Origin: an uncultured Bacteroidia bacterium
GTDB taxonomy: Bacteria > Bacteroidota > Bacteroidia > NS11-12g > UBA955
Length of the DNA: 62,725 bases
Assembly (NCBI GenBank): GCA_943789135.1
Contig: CALSSY010000004.1
Location: 1-62,725 of the forward strand
Reading direction: 5' to 3'
Below are positions 7,398-16,663 of this stretch, piece by piece (within the stretch, counting starts at the first letter, position 1; the number at the start of each line of letters is the position of its first letter). A program made the position numbers and the translations under genes. Below the pieces are notes generated by a model. It saw only the letters and a list, made by a program, of their open reading frames with translations. It was not told the origin of the DNA and searched no databases.

Positions 7398-9654
7398 CCT
7401 TATCGGTTATCAATCTATTACTTGTCAAATTGTAAGTATTGATAAAAAACACACCGGGTCCAATTTCATTGCTTGAAATAGACAACCCACGTTCGCCTCT
7501 ATTCATTGCATTTGCAAAAACCACTTTGCCGTTTATATCGTAAATTTTGACATCCCATTTCTCCAATTTATTTGGAGATGTAATTTGAAATCTACTTCCT
7601 AAAGCAACAGGATTTGGCATTAGGCGATTTGTTACTATTGAGATATTCGAATTATCAATTGAAGTCTCAGACGATAAAATATGAGAAGCGAAATTTAAGC
7701 CACCCCTTAAATTGCCAATTACCAATTCAGGTATTGAATCACCCGTGATATTGGCTAGACAAGGCTGTAGCCTGCCTCCCACTCTGGTACTTACGGTATC
7801 ACCGCCGAAGGACTTAAACACGATATTTTCATCCGCTAATAGTGAATCTTCAGGATTATGTCCGTCTACGTGATAGACGCGCAAAACGTCGTTGTAACCT
7901 CCAATGATAATTTCAAGTGTTCCATCGTTATCAATATCGCCAACTGAGGGCGAGGCATATCCATAACTTGAAAATTTTGGTTCACTGGAATTTTGCAACC
8001 AATCATTGGCTTTCATCCCCCACGCATTTGAACTGATCCACTTGAAATTCGGCAAGCCTGTTTTATTCAAACCTTCAAATAAAGCAATATTGCCATTATA
8101 AAAACCAACCAACAGATCGTTGATTCCATCTTTATTATAATCAATTACTGCCGGAGACCAGCTACTTTCACCAGATTGCTTTTCATAATTAAGCAATTGG
8201 TTGGTTTTGAATTTCCAAGAATTATCTTCACTGGCAAACCAATATAAGCTGCCATTAATCGTACCTATTAAAATATCTTGTTTACCGTTATTGTCTATAT
8301 CGCCAACTGACAATGAAGCCCCAATCAACGAAGAGTCCGTCAATCCTAAAAAGTCGGAGTCTTTTAACTCAAAAATAGGCTCTTCTGCATCTCCGGTATT
8401 TTCAAATAAAGCTATACGGTCTTTTATCCCAAGTGATTCGTAATAGTCTCCATTATTCATTACCAACAAATCTTTATCCCCATCATTATCAATATCAATA
8501 AACGCTGGACTTGAATTCCCACCTAAATCAAGCATTTGTTCAATGATGAAGTTGGACCGATCAAACTTGAAATCAGCCTTGTTTTTACTTCCGGCATTTC
8601 TATAATACCTAATTTGATTTTTTTCTTTGGTCTCAAAAGCGGCATTGGGAGCAATAACCATGTCCTTCAATCCATCGTTGTCGACATCTATCATATAACC
8701 AACTGGAAACACATAGGAATCAAATGACTTTCCATCTAGGAACATAGTATCCACCAAAATCATGGTATCGTAGTCGTGGTTGTTGTCCGACTTTCCATTC
8801 ACCAATCTGGTAATTCGCTTAAAATCTAAATTAGAAATATACATTTCCATATCGCCATCACCATCTTCATCAAAAAACCAACAACCAGCTCCTCCAACGT
8901 GTCTGGGTTTAAGTTTCAGGGGGAAACTCAAGTCAAATGGACATGTATTGAGCCTGATTTCGCTATCAAAACCTTCCCAAAAATACCCAAAACAGTAATC
9001 CATATTTTGAAACTCGAACGTGTCCTTATCCCACTTCTTTTCCGCCCTAACATCCTTGTACATCATGTAAGTCAAGTTGAATTGATCGTAATTCACGATG
9101 TCAATATCACCATCGCCATCTATATCAACTATCCCTGGCATATCGGTAGACGCATTGGCAAAACTCAAAGGATTGTATAAAATTGGATAGTTATCATCAT
9201 ACTGATTACGGTAATACCAAGGGCCAAGTCCTTCAAACTGCAATAAATCGTCATTTTCACTCGTGGTATTTTTATAAATCAGTAAATCTCCAGCTTCTGA
9301 GGTGGTAAATACATCAAGCAATCCATCAGAATTCATGTCTCTAAGTACATATATGTTCTCACCTTCAGGTAATTGAGATTCGTATTCTGGAGCGTATACA
9401 AATTGATTCTTTTGGGATCTTAAAAAGGTATATAATTTGAAATCAGCTCTGTCAAATACAACCAAATCATTTACCCCATCTCGATTCAGGTCGAATTCAG
9501 AAAACTGTGGTGAATTCAATCCACCCATAAATCCGTGCAACAAGTCAAAACCGGAAACCTTTACCAAGGGACCTTCTTTAATTTCATAGGTGAATTGGGC
9601 TTGGGAAATAAAGCTCCAAAACAAAACCAAAATAAAAACACCCTTCTTCAACAT
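7381..9654 (-). CDS. Secreted FG-GAP/VCBS repeat protein with T9SS sorting domain
   Basis: A 757-residue secreted protein. I chose the ATG at 9654 because it opens directly on a signal peptide (MLKKGVFILVLFWSFISQA, cleavage likely before QF). The body holds at least nine repeats with Ca-binding DxDxDGxxD loops such as DIDGDGDIDIV, DIDNDGDKDLL and DYNKDGINDLL, typical of integrin-like FG-GAP beta-propellers. The last about 75 residues (NRLMPNPVALG to DKVIVLE) form a type A T9SS sorting domain, so it should cross the outer membrane through type IX secretion and be surface-attached or released. Its role is unknown. Its 3' end overlaps the ABC ATPase by 17 bases. Confidence 0.88.
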   Translation of the reverse strand: MLKKGVFILVLFWSFISQAQFTYEIKEGPLVKVSGFDLLHGFMGGLNSPQFSEFDLNRDGVNDLVVFDRADFKLYTFLRSQKNQFVYAPEYESQLPEGENIYVLRDMNSDGLLDVFTTSEAGDLLIYKNTTSENDDLLQFEGLGPWYYRNQYDDNYPILYNPLSFANASTDMPGIVDIDGDGDIDIVNYDQFNLTYMMYKDVRAEKKWDKDTFEFQNMDYCFGYFWEGFDSEIRLNTCPFDLSFPLKLKPRHVGGAGCWFFDEDGDGDMEMYISNLDFKRITRLVNGKSDNNHDYDTMILVDTMFLDGKSFDSYVFPVGYMIDVDNDGLKDMVIAPNAAFETKEKNQIRYYRNAGSKNKADFKFDRSNFIIEQMLDLGGNSSPAFIDIDNDGDKDLLVMNNGDYYESLGIKDRIALFENTGDAEEPIFELKDSDFLGLTDSSLIGASLSVGDIDNNGKQDILIGTINGSLYWFASEDNSWKFKTNQLLNYEKQSGESSWSPAVIDYNKDGINDLLVGFYNGNIALFEGLNKTGLPNFKWISSNAWGMKANDWLQNSSEPKFSSYGYASPSVGDIDNDGTLEIIIGGYNDVLRVYHVDGHNPEDSLLADENIVFKSFGGDTVSTRVGGRLQPCLANITGDSIPELVIGNLRGGLNFASHILSSETSIDNSNISIVTNRLMPNPVALGSRFQITSPNKLEKWDVKIYDINGKVVFANAMNRGERGLSISSNEIGPGVFFINTYNLTSNRLITDKVIVLE

Positions 9655-9704
9655 AGACAATACCAAATATACGAAATAATACACTCAAGTTTTGTGAGAT
9701 GACG

Positions 9705-9712
9705 TATTTTTG
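9705..9712 (+). promoter_or_regulatory. -7 promoter box for murF
   Basis: TATTTTTG matches TAnnTTTG and ends 10 bases before the murF ATG, in the 68-base divergent gap with the FG-GAP gene. Confidence 0.5.
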
Positions 9713-9722
9713 AAATTAGGAT

Positions 9723-11036
9723 ATGCAGCAACGTGATATTTCACACATTTACGATTGTTTTGTATCGGTTGGCCAAAAAATAAGCACCGATACAAGAAAG
9801 GAACTAACCGATTCTATGTTTTTTTGTCTTTCGGGAGAACGTTTCAACGGAAATATTTACGCCGAAAAGGCAGTTGAACTAGGTGCTGCATTTGTAATTA
9901 CGAATAATCCCAATTTAAATAACGAACGTATTTTATGGGTAGAAGACCCCAATCAGACTTTGATTGATTTGGCTACCTATCACAGTGAGCAATTGAAAAC
10001 AAAATTCGTGGCCATAGGTGGCAGTAATGGAAAAACCACAACCAAGGAACTCGTAAATTCCGTTTTATCCTCGAAATACAATGTAATAGCCACTCCTGGA
10101 AATTTCAACAATCATATTGGAGTTCCACTTACCTTGCTTTCCGTAAAACCCGATTGTGAAATCGCTATTATTGAATTAGGAACCAATCACCCGGGTGAAA
10201 TGGCTTTGCTCTGCAATATGTTCAAAGCAGATTCTGCTCTAATAACGAATATTGGATTAGAACACCTCGAAGGTTTTGACGATATCGAAGCGGTAGCAAA
10301 GGAAGAAAGCGAGGTCTATTTAATGGTTCAAAGGTCAGAGGCAATGGCATTTGTCAATTCAGACGATAAATGGTTGCAAAACATGTCTAAACGACTTTTG
10401 AAAAAGAAGACCTACTCCGTGCAAGATTCTCATTCTGATGTATACATTAAAATCAATCAAGAAATGCCCAATTTGAATATGGATGTATTTCTGGGCGGTG
10501 TACATACGGATACATTTGAAACGCAATTAGGGGGGGCATTCAATGCACAAAATATAGCTTCTGCAATTAGTGTAGGATTGTATTATGATGTGCCAGTAGA
10601 CGCTATTCTTAAGGCTTTATCTAAGTATAAGCCATCAATGAACAGGTCTCAATGGATAACGGCAACAAATGGCAAACAGATATTATTAGATGCCTACAAC
10701 GCCAATCCAAGTAGCATGGAAGCTGGAATCAAGAGTTTTTCATCTTTAAAAGGATCAAAAACTTTATTATTAGGAGATATGCTGGAGTTAGGAAAGCACA
10801 GTGAAAGGGAACATTTAAAAATCTTTGAACTCATTCAAGACTTAGGCATTTCCGATTTTTACCTAGTCGGTGGTGAATTTAAAAATGCTCTTCCTTCCTA
10901 CCCCTTCATTTTCGACAATGCAGAATCCTTATTAGCTTGGTTGGATACCCATCCAATTGAATCTGAATACGTATATATAAAAGGAAGTCGAGGCATCGCT
11001 ATGGAGCAATGCCTCGACCATTTTGATTTATCGTAA
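9723..11036 (+). CDS. murF: UDP-N-acetylmuramoyl-tripeptide--D-alanyl-D-alanine ligase
   Basis: MurF adds D-Ala-D-Ala to the UDP-MurNAc-tripeptide, the last cytoplasmic step before lipid I. The 437-residue protein has the Mur ligase ATP loop GGSNGKTTT at residues 99-107, the ELGTNHPGEM segment of the central domain, and YNANPSSMEAGI of the C-terminal domain, which is diagnostic of MurF. It stands alone, away from a dcw cluster. Its 3' end encodes a strong hairpin (10987-11018), and only 19 bases separate it from the convergent nuoH. Confidence 0.94.
   Translation: MQQRDISHIYDCFVSVGQKISTDTRKELTDSMFFCLSGERFNGNIYAEKAVELGAAFVITNNPNLNNERILWVEDPNQTLIDLATYHSEQLKTKFVAIGGSNGKTTTKELVNSVLSSKYNVIATPGNFNNHIGVPLTLLSVKPDCEIAIIELGTNHPGEMALLCNMFKADSALITNIGLEHLEGFDDIEAVAKEESEVYLMVQRSEAMAFVNSDDKWLQNMSKRLLKKKTYSVQDSHSDVYIKINQEMPNLNMDVFLGGVHTDTFETQLGGAFNAQNIASAISVGLYYDVPVDAILKALSKYKPSMNRSQWITATNGKQILLDAYNANPSSMEAGIKSFSSLKGSKTLLLGDMLELGKHSEREHLKIFELIQDLGISDFYLVGGEFKNALPSYPFIFDNAESLLAWLDTHPIESEYVYIKGSRGIAMEQCLDHFDLS
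10987..11018. terminator. Hairpin embedded in the 3' coding end of murF, possible bidirectional terminator
   Basis: GTCGAGGCAT at 10987-10996 pairs perfectly with ATGCCTCGAC at 11009-11018; after one mismatch three more pairs form, giving a 14-bp arm with a 4-base loop. A T-rich run follows on the plus strand and TTCCTTTTAT on the minus strand. The 19-base gap between murF and nuoH has no other terminator. Confidence 0.5.
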
Positions 11037-11055
11037 AATAGGAATAGAGTCTTTT

Positions 11056-12082
11056 TTAACTTCCCCAAAGAAGTATGACTGCGCCTGTAATCACCATATT
11101 TACTATGGCCAATGGAATCATATTTTTCCATCCTAAGTGCATCAATTGATCGTATCTAAAACGTGGCAAAGTCCAACGAATCCACATAAATACAAAAATG
11201 AAGAATGTAATTTTCGCAAACATTACAGCAATTTGTGCCAACCCCAATATGGTAGGGTCAGAAATCATTGACATTCCTGGAAAATTATATCCGCCAAAAT
11301 AAAGGGTCGCCATTAACGCACTTGATACGAACATGTTTACATATTCTGAAAACAGGTAAAAACCTAGCTTCATAGAAGAATATTCGGTATGATAACCTCC
11401 AATCAACTCCGTTTCACACTCTGGTAAGTCAAAAGGAGCCCTATTACATTCTGCTAAGGCAGACACAAAGAATAAAAGAAATCCTAATGGTTGGTAAAAG
11501 ATATTCCAGTTCATTCCCTCTTGTTGTGCCACGATTTCGCGAAGGCTTAAGGTTCCGCTCATCATAATTACGGCAATCAAAGCCAATCCCATGCTTAATT
11601 CATAGGAGATCATCTGTGCGCTTGCTCGAATGGCACCAAACAAAGAGTATTTGTTATTACTTGCCCATCCGCCGATCATGATGCCATAAACACCCACGGA
11701 AACAATTCCCATGATGTATAAAACACCAATATTTACATCGGCCACTTGAAGTTGTACGTTTCTGCCGAATATGGGCAATTCTGTTCCCCAAGGAATTACC
11801 GCACTGGTAATAGTCGCGGTTATCATGGCTACAGCAGGCCCAAGTATAAATAACCATCTTTCTGCTTTCACAGGAATAAATTCTTCTTTAAAAAAGAGTT
11901 TACCTGCGTCTGCTAGTGGTTGCAACAGTCCGAAAATTCCTGCTCTGTTCGGACCGATACGATCCTGCATAAATGCTGCGACCTTTCTTTCACCGTATGT
12001 TAAATAAGCCGCTATACCCAGTGTAACCAACGTCAAGTATGGCTACAAGGATGGTTTTTTCTAATAATAATGCACTATCCAT
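11056..12082 (-). CDS. nuoH: NADH-quinone oxidoreductase subunit H, with an apparent 1-base frameshift near the start
   Basis: NuoH is the membrane subunit of complex I that lines the quinone channel. The frame from 12036 to 11056 gives 326 residues with the diagnostic GERKVAAFMQDRIGPNRAG and PFDLPECETELIGGYHTEYS. That frame could only begin at a TTG, but the true start is the ATG at 12082 right after the nuoG stop, encoding MDSALLLEKTILVAI. Deleting one base around 12037-12043 joins both parts into a 341-residue protein that aligns along the whole NuoH N-terminus. I therefore read it as one gene with a one-base insertion in this sequence. Several TM helices are evident. It is the last nuo gene present. 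Confidence 0.9.
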
Positions 12083-12083
12083 T

Positions 12084-13049
12084 TTACGCCTTATTTAACA
12101 ATGTTGTATGTTTAGGGATTTCCTTTGAGTAATGATTGGCAGAGATAACAGAATGTCTGCTAATTTTTCTCGGCCCTTCAATGGTCCATTGATTTTTGTC
12201 TTTTTTATCAAATCGGCATTCGTTACAAATGAATTCTTTCACCTCACCGTAGGCATCTTTTCTTGCCGTAACACGAGAAATCTCATCGCCAATCATCCAT
12301 AATACGGCATTTCCACTGCATTTTGTGCATTCACAATGAGCATCAACAGGCTTGGTATACCATACACGACTTCTAAAACGGAATGTTTTATCGGTTAAAG
12401 CACCCACTGGACACACATCAATAACATTTCCTATAAAATCATTTTTAAGATTCTTTTCAATGAATGTACCAATTTCTGCGGCATCTCCACGCTTCAATAC
12501 ACCGTGTTCCCTTGAATCTGTTAGTTGATTGGCTGTATAAACACAACGATAACAAAGGATACAACGCGTCATGTGAAGCTTGATATATTCTCCAATATCT
12601 ACTTTGTCAAATTCACGACGCTTGAATTCATAACGTGTTTTACTCAACCCATGTTCGAATGCCAAATCTTGCAAATGACATTCACCAGCCTGGTCACAAA
12701 CGGGACAATCCAACGGATGGTTGATTAAAAGAAACTCAACAACTCCCTTGCGTGCATCCAATACACGTTCAGAACTCGTATTTTTCACTTCCATTCCGTC
12801 CATAACCATAGTAGAACAACTTACTACTAATTTTGGCATAGGTCGTGGGTCTTTTTCACTTCCTTTGCTTACTTCCACCAAACACGTTCTGCATTTACCT
12901 CCGCTACCCTCTAATGAAGAATAGTAGCACATTGCTGGAGGAACAACATCACCGCCAATTTGACGTGCAGCATTCAATATTGTGGTACCTGGAGCTACCT
13001 CTATGGTTTTTCCGTCAATGGTTACTTTTATTTTCGCGTCTTCCGACAT
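12084..13049 (-). CDS. nuoG: NADH-quinone oxidoreductase subunit G, short form (Fe-S domains only)
   Basis: A 321-residue protein with the iron-sulfur half of NuoG: a [2Fe-2S] ferredoxin domain (CYYSSLEGSGGKCRTC, with a later Cys), the His/Cys cluster-binding stretch HPLDCPVCDQAGECHLQD, and the 4Fe-4S ligands CILCYRC plus CPVGALTDK. The segment CECTKCSGNAV resembles the start of the molybdopterin domain, but the large C-terminal domain of E. coli NuoG is missing. This short version occurs in flavobacterial complex I and is not a truncation here, because the stop lies 1 base before the nuoH ATG. It carries electrons from NuoF toward NuoI/B. Confidence 0.92.
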   Translation of the reverse strand: MSEDAKIKVTIDGKTIEVAPGTTILNAARQIGGDVVPPAMCYYSSLEGSGGKCRTCLVEVSKGSEKDPRPMPKLVVSCSTMVMDGMEVKNTSSERVLDARKGVVEFLLINHPLDCPVCDQAGECHLQDLAFEHGLSKTRYEFKRREFDKVDIGEYIKLHMTRCILCYRCVYTANQLTDSREHGVLKRGDAAEIGTFIEKNLKNDFIGNVIDVCPVGALTDKTFRFRSRVWYTKPVDAHCECTKCSGNAVLWMIGDEISRVTARKDAYGEVKEFICNECRFDKKDKNQWTIEGPRKISRHSVISANHYSKEIPKHTTLLNKA

Positions 13050-13051
13050 AA

Positions 13052-14404
13052 TTATACACTTTCAGTTACAAATGATTTCTCGCTAATCAAACCATAATTT
13101 TGGGTTTGACTTAAACTAGGCTCTTTTACGTGCCACTCAAATTCCTCTCTAAAATGTCTTATTGCAGCGGCAACAGGCCACGCAGCTGCATCTCCCAAAG
13201 GACAAATGGTATTTCCTTCAATTTTACTTTGGATATCCCATAATAAATCAATGTCTTCCATTTTGCCTTTTCCAATTTCTATATTGTGAAGTACCTTTTT
13301 CATCCAACCGGTTCCTTCGCGACATGGAGAACATTGTCCACAACTTTCATGGTGATAGAAACGTGCGAAATTCCATGTGTTTCTAACAATACATTGATCT
13401 TCATCGTACACGATAAATCCACCAGAACCTAACATACTCCCACTTTCAAAGCCTCCTTCCGATAAACTTTCATACGTCATTAATCTATCGGTACCAGTAG
13501 CCGTTTTACAAACTAAGAAATGGGGTAAAATAGGTACGGAAGACCCCCCAGGCACACAAGCCTTTAATTTCTTGCCATTCTTCATTCCACCACAATACTG
13601 ATCGCTGTATAAAAATTCTTCAACAGAAACCCCTAAGTCAATCTCATATACACCGGGTTTATTGATGTTCCCTGATGCAGAAATTAATTTGGTACCTGTA
13701 CTTCGCCCAATACCAATTTTTGCGTATTCATCTCCACCGTCGTTCACAATAGGAACAACAGCAGCAATTGTTTCAACATTATTAACCACTGTTGGCCGTT
13801 GCCATAACCCTTTAACAGCTGGAAATGGTGGCTTCATTCTAGGATTCCCTCTTTTACCTTCTAAACTTTCAATCAAAGCCGTTTCTTCTCCGCAGATGTA
13901 AGCACCTGCACCAGGAGCAACAGCTAGATCTAAGTCAAAACCCGAACCTAAAATATTTTTCCCTAACCATCCGTTTGCGTAGGCCTCCTGAATCGCTTTT
14001 TCAAGGATTTGTAAGACATACATATATTCTCCGCGGATATAGATGTACGATTGATTAGCACCTAAGGCAAATGAAGAAACAATCATTCCCTCAATCAAAA
14101 GATGAGGAATGCGTTCCATTAAATATCTATCCTTGAATGTTCCGGGCTCACTTTCATCGGCATTGCACAATAAATGTCTCGGAACTCCATCGGGTTTTGC
14201 AAGAAAGCTCCATTTCATACCTGTAGGGAATCCCGCTCCTCCTCTACCTCGAAGTCCAGATTTCTTAACTTCTTCAACAATATCGTCAGGAGACATTTTT
14301 TTGAGTGCTTTTTCAACCGAGCGATATCCTCCGTTTTTGCGGTAAACATCGTACGAGCGAATGCCTTCAATATGATCGTTTTCTAATAATAATTTCCTAG
14401 TCAT
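13052..14404 (-). CDS. nuoF: NADH-quinone oxidoreductase subunit F
   Basis: The NADH-oxidising flavoprotein subunit, 450 residues. GRGGAGFPTGMKW binds NADH/FMN, GAYICGEETALIESLEG is the FMN loop, and SCGQCSPCREG with a downstream Cys (GNTICPLGD) ligates a 4Fe-4S cluster. Its start overlaps the end of nuoE by 8 bases and it stops 2 bases before nuoG, so it sits within the tightly packed operon. Confidence 0.96.
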   Translation of the reverse strand: MTRKLLLENDHIEGIRSYDVYRKNGGYRSVEKALKKMSPDDIVEEVKKSGLRGRGGAGFPTGMKWSFLAKPDGVPRHLLCNADESEPGTFKDRYLMERIPHLLIEGMIVSSFALGANQSYIYIRGEYMYVLQILEKAIQEAYANGWLGKNILGSGFDLDLAVAPGAGAYICGEETALIESLEGKRGNPRMKPPFPAVKGLWQRPTVVNNVETIAAVVPIVNDGGDEYAKIGIGRSTGTKLISASGNINKPGVYEIDLGVSVEEFLYSDQYCGGMKNGKKLKACVPGGSSVPILPHFLVCKTATGTDRLMTYESLSEGGFESGSMLGSGGFIVYDEDQCIVRNTWNFARFYHHESCGQCSPCREGTGWMKKVLHNIEIGKGKMEDIDLLWDIQSKIEGNTICPLGDAAAWPVAAAIRHFREEFEWHVKEPSLSQTQNYGLISEKSFVTESV

Positions 14405-14937
14405 TTTTCAATCCCATATAGTTAGCCACTGGATTCTGGCGATATAATTCGATTAACTCATCAACTTTTTCCTCTGTAAGATGCTCGTGGAATTTTTCTC
14501 CAGCTTGGAGCATTGGAGCATATCCGCATGCACCCAAACACTCTACAGCTTTAAGCGTAAAAATACCATCCTCCGTAGTCTCTCCTTCCTTAATTCCAAG
14601 TTTATTTCTCAATGTATGAAATTATTTTTTCAGCGCCTTCGATCATACAAGGTCCTGTCCTACAAACTTCAAGTTTTACTTTGCCAACTTGAGTTGTATC
14701 GTACATGCTGTAGAAAGTCGCTACCTCGTATACTTCAATGGGTTGAATATGCAGCAAACGAGCCACATAATCCATTCTTTCAGAACTTAAATAACCCCAA
14801 TGTGCTTGTGCAATATGCAATACACGCAATAAAGCACTTTTTTGCTTTCCTTCGGGATACATGGAAATTACACGCTGTACCTCGTCGAGTAATTCCTTTG
14901 GTAATTCAATATTCAATTTGGATTCTTCCACGTTCAT
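14397..14937 (-). CDS. nuoE: NADH-quinone oxidoreductase subunit E, split by an apparent 1-base insertion
   Basis: Two adjacent open frames together make one NuoE. The first (14937-14602) holds the helical domain and the first ligands of the thioredoxin-like [2Fe-2S] domain (EVCRTGPCMIEGAEKIISYI) and then hits a stop. The second (14612-14397) continues RNKLGIKEGETTEDGIFTLKAVECLGACGYAPM with the last two Cys ligands. Removing one G at about 14610 restores YIRNKLGIK and a 179-residue protein of normal length. Alone, neither half could bind the cluster. Because complex I needs this subunit, a sequence error is more likely than a pseudogene. Confidence 0.9.
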
Positions 14938-14941
14938 ATTT

Positions 14942-16168
14942 TTATGCGTCTAACTCACCTGCAATCACATTCATACTACTCATAGTTAAAATAGCATCAC
15001 TCAATAATGAGCCTGTAATCATCTCTGGATAAGCTTGGTAATAGATAAAACAAGGTCTGCGGAAATGCAAACGATAAGGGGTTCGGCCACCATCTGACAC
15101 CAAATAATAACCCAATTCACCGTTTCCACCTTCAACGGAGTGGTAAACTTCACCAGCAGGTATTGGTGTCTCGCCCATCACAATTTTGAAATGGTAAATC
15201 AAGGCTTCCATGCTGGAATAAACCTCTTCTTTAGGCGGTAAATAAAAGCTAGGGATATCGGCATGGTAATCGCCTTCAGGCATATTTTCTAGAGCTTGAG
15301 TAATAATCTTCAATGACTCTCGAATTTCTTGCTGTCGAACCATGAAACGATCGTAAGTATCGCCATCATTTCCCACTGGAATGGTAAAATCAAAGTCTTG
15401 ATATGAAGAATATGGTTTCATAACGCGCACGTCATAGTCTACACCTGCAGCTCTTAAATTTGGACCTGCAAAAGAATAACTCAATGCTCTTTCTGCAGTA
15501 ATAGGGCCTGCACCTATGGTACGATCCATGAAAATGCGATTGCGCTCTAAAAGGGCACCAAATTCATCAAATTTCTTAGGAAACTCCTTTAAAAAGGCTC
15601 TTAATTTGGTGATGAATTCTTTATTGAAATCGCGATCGAAACCGCCAATTCTTCCTACATTGGTTGTCAATCTAGCGCCACATATTTCTTCGTAAATGTC
15701 GTAAATCTTCTCTCTTTCCTGGAACATATAGGTAAAACCTGTTAATGCACCAGTGTCAACGCCAATTACGGAATTACAAACCAAATGGTCTGCAATACGC
15801 GCCAATTCCATAACGATAACACGCATGTAATCCACACGCTTCGGCATTTCTGCTCCAATTAGTTTCTCAACTGTCATATGCCACCCCATATTATTAATAG
15901 GTGATGAACAATAATTCAATCGATCGGTAATTGGAGTGATTTGATTGTAAGGCCTTCTTTCTGCTAACTTTTCAAACGCACGATGAATATAACCAACCGT
16001 TTGCTCTGCGCTTAATATTCTTTCACCGTCTACTTGTAGAATGTTTTGAAATATACCATGGGTAGCAGGATGGGTTGGGCCAAGGTTTAACGTAGCAATC
16101 TCTCCGTCTATGGTTTCAGTGCTCGCTAAAGCGGCAACTTTCTTGTTTTGTAGTTCTAATTCGCTCAT
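14942..16168 (-). CDS. nuoD: NADH-quinone oxidoreductase subunit D
   Basis: The 49-kDa quinone-site subunit of complex I, 408 residues and close to the usual length. LNLGPTHPATHG near residue 27 is the quinone-binding loop with the conserved His residues, and the C-terminal FIYYQAYPEMITGSLLSDAILTMSSMNVIAGELD segment ends as NuoD proteins do. The start overlaps the nuoC stop by 4 bases, so translation is coupled. Confidence 0.96.
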   Translation of the reverse strand: MSELELQNKKVAALASTETIDGEIATLNLGPTHPATHGIFQNILQVDGERILSAEQTVGYIHRAFEKLAERRPYNQITPITDRLNYCSSPINNMGWHMTVEKLIGAEMPKRVDYMRVIVMELARIADHLVCNSVIGVDTGALTGFTYMFQEREKIYDIYEEICGARLTTNVGRIGGFDRDFNKEFITKLRAFLKEFPKKFDEFGALLERNRIFMDRTIGAGPITAERALSYSFAGPNLRAAGVDYDVRVMKPYSSYQDFDFTIPVGNDGDTYDRFMVRQQEIRESLKIITQALENMPEGDYHADIPSFYLPPKEEVYSSMEALIYHFKIVMGETPIPAGEVYHSVEGGNGELGYYLVSDGGRTPYRLHFRRPCFIYYQAYPEMITGSLLSDAILTMSSMNVIAGELDA

Positions 16169-16656
16169 CGTCCAAAAAAGGTATCGTCTTTATCAGTTCT
16201 GGTTTCATCTTCCAAGGCATATTCCTTTTTCATTGGATGATAATCCATATCATCAACGTTTAATATGCGAGTAAGATTGGGATGTCCTTCAAATATTATC
16301 CCGAAAAAATCAAATGTTTCACGCTCCATCCAATTAGCTCCTGCAAATAAGTCGGTCATACTAGGAACATGCACATCTTTTTCAGATAAATCTACTTTCA
16401 ATCGGATTCTTAGATTCTCAGAAAGATTATGGATGTGATAAACCACTTGAAATTCCGCGCCTTCCTTTTCAGGGTAATGACTTCCGGTAATGTCGGTCAG
16501 ATAAATAAACCCATTATTTTTCAAAAATTCAATGGCAGGATGGATTTCATCCTGGCTCATAAAAAAATTATGTTCCCCGTAACCATCCAATTCATAAGAT
16601 GTTTTGGTGAATTTTTCTAACAATGAATCTTTTATCGTGTTGGCAAATTCGCTCAT
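16165..16656 (-). CDS. nuoC: NADH-quinone oxidoreductase subunit C
   Basis: The 30-kDa subunit of complex I, 163 residues, separate from NuoD (the two are fused in E. coli). The conserved signature WMERETFDFFGIIFEGHPNLTRIL with PMKKEYAL marks the C-terminus. It follows nuoB by 7 bases and overlaps nuoD by 4. Confidence 0.95.
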   Translation of the reverse strand: MSEFANTIKDSLLEKFTKTSYELDGYGEHNFFMSQDEIHPAIEFLKNNGFIYLTDITGSHYPEKEGAEFQVVYHIHNLSENLRIRLKVDLSEKDVHVPSMTDLFAGANWMERETFDFFGIIFEGHPNLTRILNVDDMDYHPMKKEYALEDETRTDKDDTFFGR

Positions 16657-16663
16657 GTTGATT

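Noticed and set aside
7381..9654. Repeated DxDxDG segments as DNA repeats or a CRISPR-like array
   Set aside because: The bases differ between copies; only the protein loops repeat, as expected for FG-GAP domains.
11056..12036. nuoH starting at TTG 12036 as the true gene
   Set aside because: It omits the conserved N-terminus, which is present in the adjacent frame beginning right after nuoG; a one-base frameshift explains both.
14397..14612. A separate small 71-residue gene with an Fe-S motif after nuoE
   Set aside because: It is the second half of NuoE, with the remaining two cluster Cys residues.
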